Part shown: piece after piece, positions 6,795 through 15,803 of the stretch
How the letters are laid out: every line of letters starts with the position of its first letter
How positions within the stretch are numbered: the stretch's first letter is position 1
NCBI GenBank assembly: GCA_023230755.1
Contig: JALNWS010000013.1
Coordinates: 1-35,486, forward strand
Direction: 5' to 3'
DNA length: 35,486 bases
From: Azoarcus sp.
Lineage (GTDB): Bacteria > Pseudomonadota > Gammaproteobacteria > Burkholderiales > Rhodocyclaceae
Program-made: the position numbers and the translations under genes
The notes under the pieces: model-generated
What the model saw: only the letters and a program-made list of their open reading frames with translations
Database searches by the model: none
What the model was told of the DNA's origin: nothing

Positions 6795-8237
6795 ATGCCG
6801 CCCACCGACGACGCCCCGGAACAGCCGCACAATATCCATCACCGAGCCTTCAAGCACATCGCCCGCGGCAGCCGTCGCTACGCGCTGCCCTGGCTGTCCA
6901 TCAGACGCTGGCGAAAAAGATTGCTGCTTGTCGGTGCTGCGCTGCTTGCGGGCATCATTGCCATCGGTTTTGCCATCGGCGCCGAACTGGCAATCGGTTA
7001 CCACCAGTCGCTGATGCACGTCAGCCCCTGGCTGACCCTTCTGATTGCCCCGGCCGGTTTTGCTGCAATGGCCTGGGTCTCCAGCCGCTTCTTTCCCGGC
7101 ACCGAAGGCAGCGGTATTCCACAGGCAATCGCCGCGTCACTGACCGATGACGGCCAGCTTCGTCGGCAGTTCCTGTCGTTCAGGATAGCCATCGCGAAGG
7201 TATTCCTCACGCTCGGCGGCCTGCTCTCGGGCGCCTGCATCGGCCGCGAGGGCCCCTCTGTCCAGGTTGGCGCATCCGCCATGCACATGCTCGCTGGCAA
7301 ACGCTTTGGCAGGATCGCCTCCAGCCGTGACCTGATCATTGCCGGCAGCGGTGCGGGCATCGCGGCAGCGTTCAACACCCCCTTGGGCGGCATCATGTTC
7401 GCCATCGAGGAAATCTGTCGCCACCACCCTTTCCGCGCCAACAGTACAACGCTGATCGCGGTGATCTTCTCCGGTCTGATGTCACTTGCCGTGCTCGGCA
7501 ATTACACGTATTTCGGACAGACCCCGGCCTCGGTCAGCTGGCCTGCTGGTGCGTGGCTGGTGCTGCTTTGCGGCGTGCTTGGCGGATTGCTTGGCGGGGG
7601 TTTCTCACGCCTGTTGATCGCTTCTTCGCGCCAGCTGCCCGGGCGCATCGGTGAATTCTCGGTCTCACATCCGGTTGCCTTCGCTGCCGGCTGCGGGCTC
7701 GCCACCGCACTCATCGGACTTGCCACCGGCGGCCTCACCTACGGTACCGGTTACGCAGAATCAAAGGCTGCGCTCGAAGGTGCGGCGCAACTGCCCGTCT
7801 ATTTCATGATTGCGAAACTGACGGTCATCTGGCTTGCATTTGTGGCTCGCATCCCGGGCGGCATCTTTGCACCTGCACTCGCGGTGGGCGCCGGGCTGGG
7901 CGCCGATCTGGCGCCCTTCATCGGTGACGGGCAGGACCCCGCGATACTCGTACTTGGCATGGTGGCCTTCCTTGCGGCGATGACTCAGGCCCCGATCACC
8001 TCGCTGGTGATTGTCATGGAGATGACCGCCAACCACGAGATGCTGATTCCGCTGATGGCGACGGCGGTGGTCGCGAATGCCGTCTCGAAGTCGGTGTGCC
8101 CACTGCCGATCTATCACACGATCGCGCATTCGCTGCTACGCAATGCCGAGCACAAGGCCCACCGCCATCACGCGCACACCAAACAGGTCGAGCCCGACGC
8201 CAGCACACAGGAAAGCAAACCCGCAACAGAGCACTGA
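6795..8237 (+). CDS. ClC-family chloride channel / H+-Cl- antiporter
   Basis: A 480-residue inner-membrane protein with the repeated hydrophobic helices of the ClC fold. The three selectivity-filter signatures are visible: GSGIP at residues 105-109, GREGP near 150-154 with the gating glutamate at about 152, and GIFAP at 356-360. The N-terminus is basic and His-rich and the C-terminus after residue 445 is a His-rich hydrophilic tail (HKAHRHHAHT); there is no CBS domain. The gating Glu suggests the coupled or gated type rather than an open channel. It is divergent from marR. No clear ribosome site precedes the ATG. It may act in chloride or charge balance under acid stress. Confidence 0.93.
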   Translation: MPPTDDAPEQPHNIHHRAFKHIARGSRRYALPWLSIRRWRKRLLLVGAALLAGIIAIGFAIGAELAIGYHQSLMHVSPWLTLLIAPAGFAAMAWVSSRFFPGTEGSGIPQAIAASLTDDGQLRRQFLSFRIAIAKVFLTLGGLLSGACIGREGPSVQVGASAMHMLAGKRFGRIASSRDLIIAGSGAGIAAAFNTPLGGIMFAIEEICRHHPFRANSTTLIAVIFSGLMSLAVLGNYTYFGQTPASVSWPAGAWLVLLCGVLGGLLGGGFSRLLIASSRQLPGRIGEFSVSHPVAFAAGCGLATALIGLATGGLTYGTGYAESKAALEGAAQLPVYFMIAKLTVIWLAFVARIPGGIFAPALAVGAGLGADLAPFIGDGQDPAILVLGMVAFLAAMTQAPITSLVIVMEMTANHEMLIPLMATAVVANAVSKSVCPLPIYHTIAHSLLRNAEHKAHRHHAHTKQVEPDASTQESKPATEH

Positions 8238-8238
8238 C

Positions 8239-8269
8239 ACGCAGGCGCGCCATCAAGGCGCGCCTGCGT
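8239..8269. terminator. Convergent hairpin between the ClC gene and the spermidine-synthase-like gene
   Basis: A perfect 13-bp GC-rich inverted repeat (ACGCAGGCGCGCC and its complement) with a 5-nt loop fills the 31-bp gap between two convergent genes and abuts the stop codon on the minus strand. There is no T-run in either direction, so it may be a 3'-end stabiliser or a weak bidirectional terminator. Confidence 0.55.
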
Positions 8270-9150
8270 CAGTACGACATGCGCTGCGCCAGCCGCATTG
8301 CCTGGCCCCGTTCGAGGAGCTGGGCAAAGCGCGGAAAATCCAGCCCCATCCGTCCCTGCAACTCGCGGGCTATGGACTTCATCCATTTCCAGCGCGGCTC
8401 GAATCTGGCGTTCTTGAATGCAAAGAGCAGATAGTTGCCGTCTTCGCGCACCGACATCGCAATCACGTTGTCGTCGAAAATTTCCCGGATCAGCGCGACA
8501 TGGGGGGCATAGGACGCCTTGTCGCCAGCAATGTTCATCACCATGACACCACTTCCCGACAACATTGCGCGTGCGTCGCGATAAAAACTGGAACGGGTCA
8601 GTGCGCCCGCGACACCATCCTCGTCGAACAGATCGACCATCAGCACATCGCAGCGCTCTGCATCCGCGCTGACGTGGTCGACCGCATCGGCGCATACGAC
8701 GCGAAAGCGTGAATCGTCCTGCGGTACTTCAAAGACGTCGCGAAACGCAATGACGTCAGGGTCGAGCTCGAGAACCGTGATCGAGGTTGCCGGCAGGTGG
8801 CGATAGCAGAACTTCGCGAGTGAGCCTCCCCCGAGTCCAAGCAAGGTCATGGCCCGCGGACGTGGATTGAACAGCAGGAAAGCCATCATGCCCTGCGTAT
8901 AGGCCACCTCGAGAGCATGTGGCGCAGCCATCTGCATGGCGCTTTGCTGAAAACGCAGGGATCCGAAATAGAGCGCACGCATGCCGTCGTGTTCGAGCAC
9001 GAACGGCTTCCGGTATTCACCGGATACGAGAAGCTCACTCAACGCATCTTCCGCACTGAATGCCGGTTCAAGCAAGCGGACAATTCCCGGTTCACCCGGG
9101 AAAGGACTGGAAATCTCGAACAGCTCTGTCCTGGCCTGCGCCCGGCGCAT
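8269..9150 (-). CDS. Spermidine-synthase-like protein (SAM-dependent fold)
   Basis: A 293-residue protein of the spermidine synthase-like superfamily. Visible motifs are the nucleotide-binding GLGGGSLAKF, the acidic VLELDPDVI after the second strand, VCADAVDHV, and DVLMVDLFDEDG at the place where true spermidine synthases carry their catalytic aspartates. The polyamine-binding signature is not convincing, so the substrate is uncertain; it could transfer either a methyl or an aminopropyl group. ATG 9150 (MRRAQARTE) was chosen: a longer frame to 9261 would overlap the preceding gene's 3' end and has no family resemblance. It lies downstream of the GGDEF-EAL gene on the same strand. Confidence 0.75.
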   Translation of the reverse strand: MRRAQARTELFEISSPFPGEPGIVRLLEPAFSAEDALSELLVSGEYRKPFVLEHDGMRALYFGSLRFQQSAMQMAAPHALEVAYTQGMMAFLLFNPRPRAMTLLGLGGGSLAKFCYRHLPATSITVLELDPDVIAFRDVFEVPQDDSRFRVVCADAVDHVSADAERCDVLMVDLFDEDGVAGALTRSSFYRDARAMLSGSGVMVMNIAGDKASYAPHVALIREIFDDNVIAMSVREDGNYLLFAFKNARFEPRWKWMKSIARELQGRMGLDFPRFAQLLERGQAMRLAQRMSY

Positions 9151-9227
9151 TTTCCGCGTTACGACATCTGCTGCGTGCGTGCTGTTGGTCAAGGCTCCGT
9201 TCCGGCAATGTGCTCTGGCGCGGCATT

Positions 9228-11522
9228 TTACGACAAGATGCGTACCGGCTGGCGGTGCCACTCCTCAAGCCACTCAGAAGCAGCCTGCGGTTTCCCGTAA
9301 AGATACCCTTGGTGGATCATCGACCCGCGTGCATTGAGAAAAGCCGCCTGTCTTGCGGTCTCAACCCCTTCGGCCACCACCTGCAGATGCAGACTGTGGG
9401 CAACTGCAAGGATGGTTTCAACCAGCGCGGCATCGTCACTGTCGTCCGGCGCATCCTGCACGAAGGAACGATCAATCTTCAACTCATGCAATGGCAGGCG
9501 CTTGAGGTAGGAAAGCGATGAGTACCCGGTTCCGAAGTCGTCAACCGAAAACCGGATACCAAATGTCGTCAAGGCACGCATCTTGGCGACCACGCCGTCG
9601 ATATCGTCGATCATCAGGCCTTCAGTGACCTCCAGCGTGAGCCGCGATGGGTCGATGCCATGATTGGCGACCAGCTCGCTGACCCATGGCACGAAATCGG
9701 ATTGTCTGAAGTGACGGGGGCTGATGTTGACCGACAGTCTCAGCGCACGCTCCACCGAACCGTGTTCTGCCATCAGCCGACAGGCGTTCTCGAGCACCCA
9801 GACGCCGAGCTCGCAGATCAGATCGGACTGTTCCGCAACCGGAATGAAGACCCCAGGGGGCACAAGTCCGCGCTCGGGGTGCTGCCAGCGCACGAGGACT
9901 TCGGCGCCTTGAACCATCTCGTTCTCGTCGACCTGTGACTGCAGGAACAAGCGCAGCTCTCCAGCCGGAATACCACGCCTGAGCTCACGTTCGGTGCGGA
10001 ATTTCTGCTTCGCGACATCCCCCATCGCGGTTTCGAAAAAGGCTGTCTGATTGCCCCCGCCATCCTTTGCACGATGAAGTGCGGTGTCAGCACGGCGCAG
10101 GATGTCGAGCGCCGTATCGCCCACATCATCGGGACAGGTCGTAATCCCGAGACTGGCCGTGATCATGGCGGTCTCATTGCCAAGCTCAAACGGTTCACGC
10201 AATGCCGCATGGACCTTCTCGGCCACCGAAAGCGCACGCCGGCTCGCATTTTCAGGATGGATATCGAGTGCCTGCAGCAGAATCGCGAAATCGTCACCCG
10301 CGATGCGCGCCAGCGTGTCGCCCTCGCGCAGCAGTCCTGACAGCCGTTTTCCGAGCGCTTGCAGCAGCAGGTCACCTGTCGCATGACCGCGGGCATCGTT
10401 GATGGTCTGGAAGCGATCGATATTGAACAGAATCAGTGCGTCCTGACGCGGCTGTCTGCGCGAGACCGCCAGCACCAGACCAAGCCTGTCCATCAGCAGC
10501 GCACGGTTGGGCAGCCCTGTGAGTGCGTCATAGTAGGCAAGGCGGTTGATCTCGGCCTCGGCCCGCTTCTGCTCGGAGATATCCTGCTTGATCCCGAGGA
10601 AGTGGGTGACCTTGCCATCGTCGTCGCGCACCGGGGTCACGACGGCCAGTTCGACGAACTCCTTGCCACTCTTGTGACGGTTGATGAACTCACCGCGCCA
10701 GGTCTCGCCACGCATCATTGTGGCCCAGAAGTCCTTGTACACTTCGGGGGGCGTTTTGCCTGAATTCAACACGCGCGGATTCTGCCCGATCACCTCCTCC
10801 GCGCAATAACCCGTCGTACGCTCGAACGCACGGTTAACGTACTCGATATTGCCCCATAGATCGGTGATTACAATGCTTGCGGGGTTCTGCTCGACCGCAA
10901 GAGAGAGCTTGCGCAACTGATCTTCGGCCGCCTTGCGGGCGGAGAGATCAATATCAATGCAGTACATCTCGGGCTCACCATCATGCCCCTGAAACATGAC
11001 GTGACTCGAAAACACGTGCACGGGAGATCCATCCTTGCGCCTCAGCGTCAGTTCCGCCGCCGGAATAAGCTCGCCGCGGTCCACCCACTTGCTCACGCCT
11101 TCGATGACAGCGGCACGCATGCAGTCCGGGATGATCAGGTCCTCCAGACGATGCCCCAGGGCCTCTTGTGGCGAATAGCCATACAGCGTCTCGCTGAACT
11201 GGTTCCAGAAAATGACGCGCCGGTTGCGGTCGTAGCCCTGCACCGAAATTGCGGGGGTGTGTTCGAACAGATTTCGAAAGCGCCGCTCGCCCTCGGCCAA
11301 GGCTGCCATGCTTCGCTCAAGGTGTTCGCGCTCGATGTGAATCCGGCGCCGCCCCCAAAGGAAAACAATCAGGAGCAGTGCGAGTAAGGTCAGCACAGGC
11401 AGGAAGAGCCGGTCTGCCTCCAGCTCTTCCACAAAAGGCGCGGATGCGGCCATCGCTTCGGCGCCCGGCGTGGCGGCAAAAAGGAAAAAAATGCGGGTGC
11501 GCAGACGCAAGGCTCCATCCAT
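9228..11522 (-). CDS. Membrane-anchored PAS-PAS-GGDEF-EAL protein
   Basis: A 764-residue cyclic-di-GMP enzyme or sensor. A single transmembrane helix (about residues 39-56) is followed by two PAS domains (about 78-200 and 205-325; the second ends THFLGIKQDISEQ), a GGDEF domain (about 335-495) and an EAL domain (about 510-755). The GGDEF motif reads AGDDF at 408-412, and an RxxD inhibitory-site motif (REGD) sits five residues before it. The EAL signature reads EVL at 541-543, while DDFGTGYSS, KIDRSF, AEGVE and the final HQGYLYGKP are intact. Phosphodiesterase activity is therefore likely; cyclase activity is uncertain. The ATG follows a GGAG site at a 7-nt spacing. Confidence 0.93.
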   Translation of the reverse strand: MDGALRLRTRIFFLFAATPGAEAMAASAPFVEELEADRLFLPVLTLLALLLIVFLWGRRRIHIEREHLERSMAALAEGERRFRNLFEHTPAISVQGYDRNRRVIFWNQFSETLYGYSPQEALGHRLEDLIIPDCMRAAVIEGVSKWVDRGELIPAAELTLRRKDGSPVHVFSSHVMFQGHDGEPEMYCIDIDLSARKAAEDQLRKLSLAVEQNPASIVITDLWGNIEYVNRAFERTTGYCAEEVIGQNPRVLNSGKTPPEVYKDFWATMMRGETWRGEFINRHKSGKEFVELAVVTPVRDDDGKVTHFLGIKQDISEQKRAEAEINRLAYYDALTGLPNRALLMDRLGLVLAVSRRQPRQDALILFNIDRFQTINDARGHATGDLLLQALGKRLSGLLREGDTLARIAGDDFAILLQALDIHPENASRRALSVAEKVHAALREPFELGNETAMITASLGITTCPDDVGDTALDILRRADTALHRAKDGGGNQTAFFETAMGDVAKQKFRTERELRRGIPAGELRLFLQSQVDENEMVQGAEVLVRWQHPERGLVPPGVFIPVAEQSDLICELGVWVLENACRLMAEHGSVERALRLSVNISPRHFRQSDFVPWVSELVANHGIDPSRLTLEVTEGLMIDDIDGVVAKMRALTTFGIRFSVDDFGTGYSSLSYLKRLPLHELKIDRSFVQDAPDDSDDAALVETILAVAHSLHLQVVAEGVETARQAAFLNARGSMIHQGYLYGKPQAASEWLEEWHRQPVRILS

Positions 11523-11885
11523 TTACAGCTCCAACTCGGGTGCGGGCACTTGCCGCAACTCAAGCGGGCAGCAATGCAGCAATCCTCATGACCGAAGGGT
11601 AATGGACGAACGCTTCTGCGTACCAGTGATAATTACGATCGAATGCTTAAAACGCCACATTCTCGACAACATAGGCGCTGGAATGATGCGCGCCAAATGA
11701 CGTGATCGCGCCCGTTAGCGAACAACCGGCTTCCCGCGCAGAACCATGCCCTCACCCAAGCCTGCTGGGAGCGACTACATCGATTACCGCCCGCCCACCG
11801 ACAGGAGACGACGTTTCAGCATCCGCTGCCCGGACGCACCTCGCACCTTGCGAGAAATGGCCCGTCTGGATGCACCTGGCGTACC
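11523..11885. other. Intergenic region, no gene seen
   Basis: 363 bp between the 3' end of livM and the start of the PAS-GGDEF-EAL gene, both on the minus strand. It must hold the promoter of the latter, but no convincing -35/-10 pair was found; a TAATTA on the minus strand near 11627 lacks a partner. No terminator with a T-run was found after livM. Open frames here have no coding features. Confidence 0.6.
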
Positions 11886-12839
11886 TCAACGAATCCCCGC
11901 GCGCTGAATCAGAGCCTGAATTTCGCCGACGATACCGCGTCGGAACAACATCACACAGATTACGAAAATCGAACCCATGATCACCGTGACCCACGAGCCC
12001 ACGATATCGGCAAGTTCGGTTTGCAGTGAGACCACGGTTCCGGCCCCGACCAGCGGGCCCAGAATGGTGCCAAGGCCGCCGAGCAGGGTCATCAGTACGA
12101 CCTCACCCGAGGTATGCCAATGCACGTCGGTCAGCGACGCAAGCTGGAACACCAGCGTCTTGGTCGCACCCGCGAGGCCCGCGAGCGAAGCCGAGATGAT
12201 AAAGGCCATGAGTTTGAACTTGGTGACGTCGTAGCCGAGCGATATCGCGCGCGGTTCATTCTCACGAATGGCTTTCAGAATCTGGCCAAAGGGCGAATGC
12301 ACCGTGCGGTAAATGATGAAGAAGCCGATGCAGAACACCGCAAACACAAGGTAATACATCGAGATGTTGTTCGACAGGTCGATCAGGCCAAACAGGTTGC
12401 CACGCGGCACCCCCTGGAAGCCGTCCTCTCCCCCCGTCGCCCGCACCTGCAACACCACGAAATACACCATTTGCGCAAGCGCCAGCGTAATCATCGCGAA
12501 GTAGATACCCGTGCGCCGAATGGCCAGCACACCGAACAGCCAGCCCAGCAGGCCGGCGGCCACCGTGCCACCAATCAGGCCAATCTCGGGCGTGACGCCA
12601 ACGTCGCGCACCAGCATGCCGCAGACGTAACCCGCCGTCCCCAGAAAGGCCGCGTGACCGAAGGACAGCAGACCGGCAAACCCCAGCAACAGGTTGAAAG
12701 CGCAGGCGAACAGGCCAAAACACAGGATCTTCATCAGAAACGTTGGATACACCGCAAACGGCGCCACCAGACCGATGAGAAAGAGCAGCCCGAACAGAAA
12801 GGGCATGATGCGGGTAAAAACGGAATCGTTATTCTTCAT
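11886..12839 (-). CDS. livM: Branched-chain amino-acid-type ABC transporter permease LivM
   Basis: A 317-residue inner-membrane permease with about nine to ten hydrophobic helices. The family signature region is visible: FGHAAFLGTAGYVCGML near the N-terminal third and the EAA-like loop AIRENEPRAISLGYDV, followed by KLMAFIISASLAGLAGA. ATG 12839 (MKNNDSVF) was chosen because it follows an AAGGAAT ribosome site and fits family length; the longer frame runs into livH. It is the last gene of the liv operon, 22 bp after livH. With LivH it forms the membrane channel; actual substrate may be an aromatic or other carboxylate rather than leucine. Confidence 0.94.
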   Translation of the reverse strand: MKNNDSVFTRIMPFLFGLLFLIGLVAPFAVYPTFLMKILCFGLFACAFNLLLGFAGLLSFGHAAFLGTAGYVCGMLVRDVGVTPEIGLIGGTVAAGLLGWLFGVLAIRRTGIYFAMITLALAQMVYFVVLQVRATGGEDGFQGVPRGNLFGLIDLSNNISMYYLVFAVFCIGFFIIYRTVHSPFGQILKAIRENEPRAISLGYDVTKFKLMAFIISASLAGLAGATKTLVFQLASLTDVHWHTSGEVVLMTLLGGLGTILGPLVGAGTVVSLQTELADIVGSWVTVIMGSIFVICVMLFRRGIVGEIQALIQRAGIR

Positions 12840-12861
12840 GTGCCTATTCCTTGGAACCGCG

Positions 12862-13743
12862 TCAGGCCTTGCCAAACAGACCGGCAGGTCGAACCAGCAG
12901 GACAATCACCATGATGATGAAGACCACCACGGCCGAGCCTTCCGGATAAAAAACCCGGGTGAGCCCCTCGATCAGTCCGAGACCGAGCCCGGTCAGGATT
13001 GCCCCCATGATCGAACCCATGCCGCCGATCACGACCACTGCGAAGACAACGATGATCAGGTTCGAACCCATCAATGGATTGACCTGATAGACGGGCGCCG
13101 CCAGTACACCTGCAAAGGCAGCCAGCGCGACGCCATAACCATAAGTGAAGGTAATCAGCAGGGGGACGTTGATGCCGAGCGCCTGCACCATCTGCGGATT
13201 CTCCGTACCTGCCCGCAGATAGGCACCGAGCTTGGTCTTCTCGATCATGAACCAGGTACCAAAGCAGACCGCAAGCGCCGCGATGACAATCCAGCCGCGA
13301 TAGATGGGAAGGTACATGAAGCCGAGATTGACGCCGCCCTCCAGCAGTTCGGGCACCGGATAGGACTGCCCCGAAATACCGTATTGATCGCGGAACACGC
13401 CCTCAAAGATCAGCGCGAGGCCGAAAGTGAGCAGCAGGCCGTACAGGTGATCGAGTTTGTACAGCTTGCGCAGCATCGTGCGTTCGAGAAGCACCCCCAG
13501 CGCCCCGACCACAATCGGGGCCACCAGCAGGGCGACCCAGTAATTGATACCGAACTTGGTCAACGCGATCCACGCCACAAAGGCGCCCATCATGTATTGC
13601 GCACCGTGGGCGAAATTGATGATGTTTAGCAGACCGAAGATGATCGCCAGACCAAGACTGAGAATGGCGTAGAAGGAGCCATTGATCAGTCCGACCAGCA
13701 ACTGGCTGCCGAGCAGCGCGCTCGGAACACCGAAAATTTCCAT
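12862..13743 (-). CDS. livH: Branched-chain amino-acid-type ABC transporter permease LivH
   Basis: A 293-residue inner-membrane permease. The N-terminal LivH signature LINGSFYAILSLGLAIIFGLLNIINFAH (in two overlapping parts, residues of about 18-45) and the loop AGTENPQMVQALGINV are present; the C-terminus is hydrophobic and ends VRPAGLFGKA. ATG 13743 (MEIFGVPS) was chosen because GGGAG precedes it by about 6 nt, unlike the ATG five codons upstream. It lies between the substrate-binding protein gene and livM, preceded by a GC-rich hairpin that may uncouple its level from that of the binding protein. Confidence 0.94.
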   Translation of the reverse strand: MEIFGVPSALLGSQLLVGLINGSFYAILSLGLAIIFGLLNIINFAHGAQYMMGAFVAWIALTKFGINYWVALLVAPIVVGALGVLLERTMLRKLYKLDHLYGLLLTFGLALIFEGVFRDQYGISGQSYPVPELLEGGVNLGFMYLPIYRGWIVIAALAVCFGTWFMIEKTKLGAYLRAGTENPQMVQALGINVPLLITFTYGYGVALAAFAGVLAAPVYQVNPLMGSNLIIVVFAVVVIGGMGSIMGAILTGLGLGLIEGLTRVFYPEGSAVVVFIIMVIVLLVRPAGLFGKA

Positions 13744-13757
13744 TTGCGACTCCCGCA

Positions 13758-13780
13758 CCGGGACGCGCTGGGCGCCCCGG
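13758..13780 (-). other. GC-rich intercistronic hairpin between the binding-protein gene and livH
   Basis: Arms CCGGG+GCGC and GCGC+CCCGG with a 2-nt bulge and a TGG loop form a 9-bp stem in the 70-bp gap. There is no T-run. Such hairpins often protect the upstream message of an abundant binding protein; that role is inferred. Confidence 0.5.
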
Positions 13781-13813
13781 GTACGATGTGATTAATGAAT
13801 CAGCGCGAACCGA

Positions 13814-15028
13814 TCACTTCTTGACCAGCGAGCAGCGCGACTCAGACAGCGGCTGGAAAGCCTCGGCTGCCGGGATCGTCTGGCGGACATGGTAGTAATC
13901 CCACGGGTACTTGGACTCTTCAGGTTTCTTCACCTGCACCAGGTACATGTCGTGGATCATCCGGCCGTCTTCGCGGATCTGACCATTCTTGGCAAAGAAG
14001 TCGTTGATCGGCGTCTTCTTCATCTGTGCCATGACCTTGCCGGCCTCATCCGTGCCGGCCGCCTTGACCGCGCGCAGATAATGCAGCACCGACGAATACT
14101 GCCCCGCCTGCACCATCGACGGCATGCGTTTCTGCTTGTCGAAATAGCGCTTCGACCAGGCACGGGTGGCGTCGTTGAGATCCCAGTAGAAACCCGTCGT
14201 CAGGTACATGGTCTGGGTGCTCTTCAGGCCGAGCGAATGGACGTCGGTGATGAACATCAGCAGGCCCGCGAGCGATTGCTTGGGTGTGATACCGAACTCG
14301 GCCGCCTGCTTGATCGCGTTGGTGGTGTCCGCCCCAGCGTTGGCCAGACCGATGATCTGGGCACCGGACGCCTGCGCCTGCAGCAGGAAGGAGGAGAAGT
14401 CCGACGCGGGGAACGGGTGACGCACCGAACCCAGCACCTTGCCACCGTTGGCGACGACGACCGCCGAGGAGTCCTTCTCGAGCGCCTGGCCGAATGCATA
14501 GTCGGCAGTCAGGAAGAACCAGGTCTTGCCGCCCTGCTTCGTCACCGCCTTGGCCGTACCGTTTGCCAGGGAATAGGTGTCATACGTGTAATGCACGCTG
14601 ACATCGTTGCACTGCTCGTTGGTGATCGGAGTCGAAGCCGGCCCGCTCATCAGCGCGATGCGGTTCTTTTCCTTGGCCACCTTCATCACCGCCAGCGCCA
14701 CTGAGGTGGTCACGAGTTCGGTGGCGGTATCGACGCCTTCACGCTCGAACCACTCACGCGCCTTGGTCGACGCGATGTCGGCCTTGTTCTGGTGGTCGGC
14801 GGAAACCATTTCGATCTTGAAGTTGGGCTTTGCTTCAGCGATGAAGTCGTCGATGGCCATCTGCGTGGCAAGCACCGCACCGGAGCCTGCGAGGTCGGAA
14901 TACGTACCCGACAGGTCAGTCAGCACACCGATCTTGACCATGCCATCCGAGATCTGAGCATTCGCAACACCCGACAAGCTTGCAATTGCGGCGGCGCAGG
15001 CCAGCGTCGTCAGTTTCTTCATGTGCAT
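13814..15028 (-). CDS. Periplasmic substrate-binding protein of the Liv-type ABC transporter
   Basis: A 404-residue exported protein of the type I periplasmic binding fold (LivK/Peripla_BP_6). The signal peptide is about residues 1-23 (MHMKKLTTL ... VANA). The mature start, ISDGMVKIGVLTDLSGTYSD, is typical, as are the conserved segments AIDDFIAE, VSADHQNKADI and LTADYAFGQALE. ATG 15028 was chosen because GGAG lies 8 nt upstream. It is larger than classical LivK and belongs to the betaproteobacterial expansion whose members bind amino acids, aromatic acids or other carboxylates, so the ligand is not assigned. The gene sits between livF and livH. Confidence 0.92.
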   Translation of the reverse strand: MHMKKLTTLACAAAIASLSGVANAQISDGMVKIGVLTDLSGTYSDLAGSGAVLATQMAIDDFIAEAKPNFKIEMVSADHQNKADIASTKAREWFEREGVDTATELVTTSVALAVMKVAKEKNRIALMSGPASTPITNEQCNDVSVHYTYDTYSLANGTAKAVTKQGGKTWFFLTADYAFGQALEKDSSAVVVANGGKVLGSVRHPFPASDFSSFLLQAQASGAQIIGLANAGADTTNAIKQAAEFGITPKQSLAGLLMFITDVHSLGLKSTQTMYLTTGFYWDLNDATRAWSKRYFDKQKRMPSMVQAGQYSSVLHYLRAVKAAGTDEAGKVMAQMKKTPINDFFAKNGQIREDGRMIHDMYLVQVKKPEESKYPWDYYHVRQTIPAAEAFQPLSESRCSLVKK

Positions 15029-15063
15029 TGTATTGTCTCCGTCCTGATTGTTGTTCGCGCGAG

Positions 15064-15786
15064 TCAAACCCCGAGCGTCTGATGCAGCCAGTCCATCTTC
15101 TGCGGCAACTCGGCAGCAGGGATGGTGGCGATGATTTCGCCGTGTTCGAGCACGTAGTGCCGATCGGCGAGCGGTGCAGCAAAGCGGAAGTTCTGCTCCA
15201 CCATGACGATGGTGAAATCACGTTTCTTGAGTTCGGTGATCACCTCGCCAAGCTTCTTGACGATGACTGGCGCAAGCCCCTCGGTGATCTCGTCGAGCAG
15301 CAGCAGCTTGGCGCCGGTGCGCAGCACCCGTGCCATCGCCAGCATCTGCTGTTCGCCGCCGGAGAGCTTGGTGCCCGGACTGTTGCGGCGCTCGAGCAGA
15401 TTGGGGAACATCCCGTAGATCTCGTCGAGTGACATGCCGCCCGTCGCCACCTGGGGCGGCAGCATCAGGTTCTCTTCGGTACTGAGCGAAGCGAAGATGG
15501 CACGTTCTTCGGGCACGTAACCGATGCCGTAGCGGGCCATGCGGTGGGTCGGCTCGTCGATGACCTCCTTGCCATTGACCATGATCGAGCCGCTGCGCCG
15601 CCCGACCAGGCCGAGAATGGACTTCAGCGTCGTCGAGCGTCCCGAGCCATTACGCCCCAGGAGCGTGATGCACTCGCCACGCGCAACCTTCAGATCGATG
15701 CCATGCAGGATGTGGGATTCACCGTAGAAGGAATGCAGATCGAGGATCCGCAACATTTCGGGATGGGGCTGGAAGGCGCTGGTCAT
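15064..15786 (-). CDS. livF: ABC transporter ATPase LivF (Walker A Arg variant)
   Basis: A 240-residue ATP-binding subunit on the cytoplasmic side of the Liv transporter. Motifs: Walker A GRNGSGRST at residues 44-52, with Arg at position 50 where Lys is almost universal; signature KLSGGEQQM; Walker B LLLLDEITEG; and the switch region IVMVEQN. The codon for the Arg is CGC, read directly from the strand. All other motifs are canonical, so the gene is not decaying. It lies 17 bp after livG and 35 bp before the binding-protein gene. The partner LivG has a normal Walker A, so the ATPase dimer may be asymmetric. Confidence 0.94.
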   Translation of the reverse strand: MTSAFQPHPEMLRILDLHSFYGESHILHGIDLKVARGECITLLGRNGSGRSTTLKSILGLVGRRSGSIMVNGKEVIDEPTHRMARYGIGYVPEERAIFASLSTEENLMLPPQVATGGMSLDEIYGMFPNLLERRNSPGTKLSGGEQQMLAMARVLRTGAKLLLLDEITEGLAPVIVKKLGEVITELKKRDFTIVMVEQNFRFAAPLADRHYVLEHGEIIATIPAAELPQKMDWLHQTLGV

Positions 15787-15803
15787 AGAGTGATGGGCCG
15801 GGA

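Noticed and set aside
8269..8780. True spermidine synthase (speE)
   Set aside because: The SAM-binding fold is present, but the aminopropyl-transfer aspartate signature (D-x-x-D-P type) reads DLFDEDG, so only a spermidine-synthase-like label is supported.
12114..13629. Two long plus-strand frames rich in Gln/His/Asp
   Set aside because: They are the antisense of livM and livH; the polar composition is the expected complement of hydrophobic codons.
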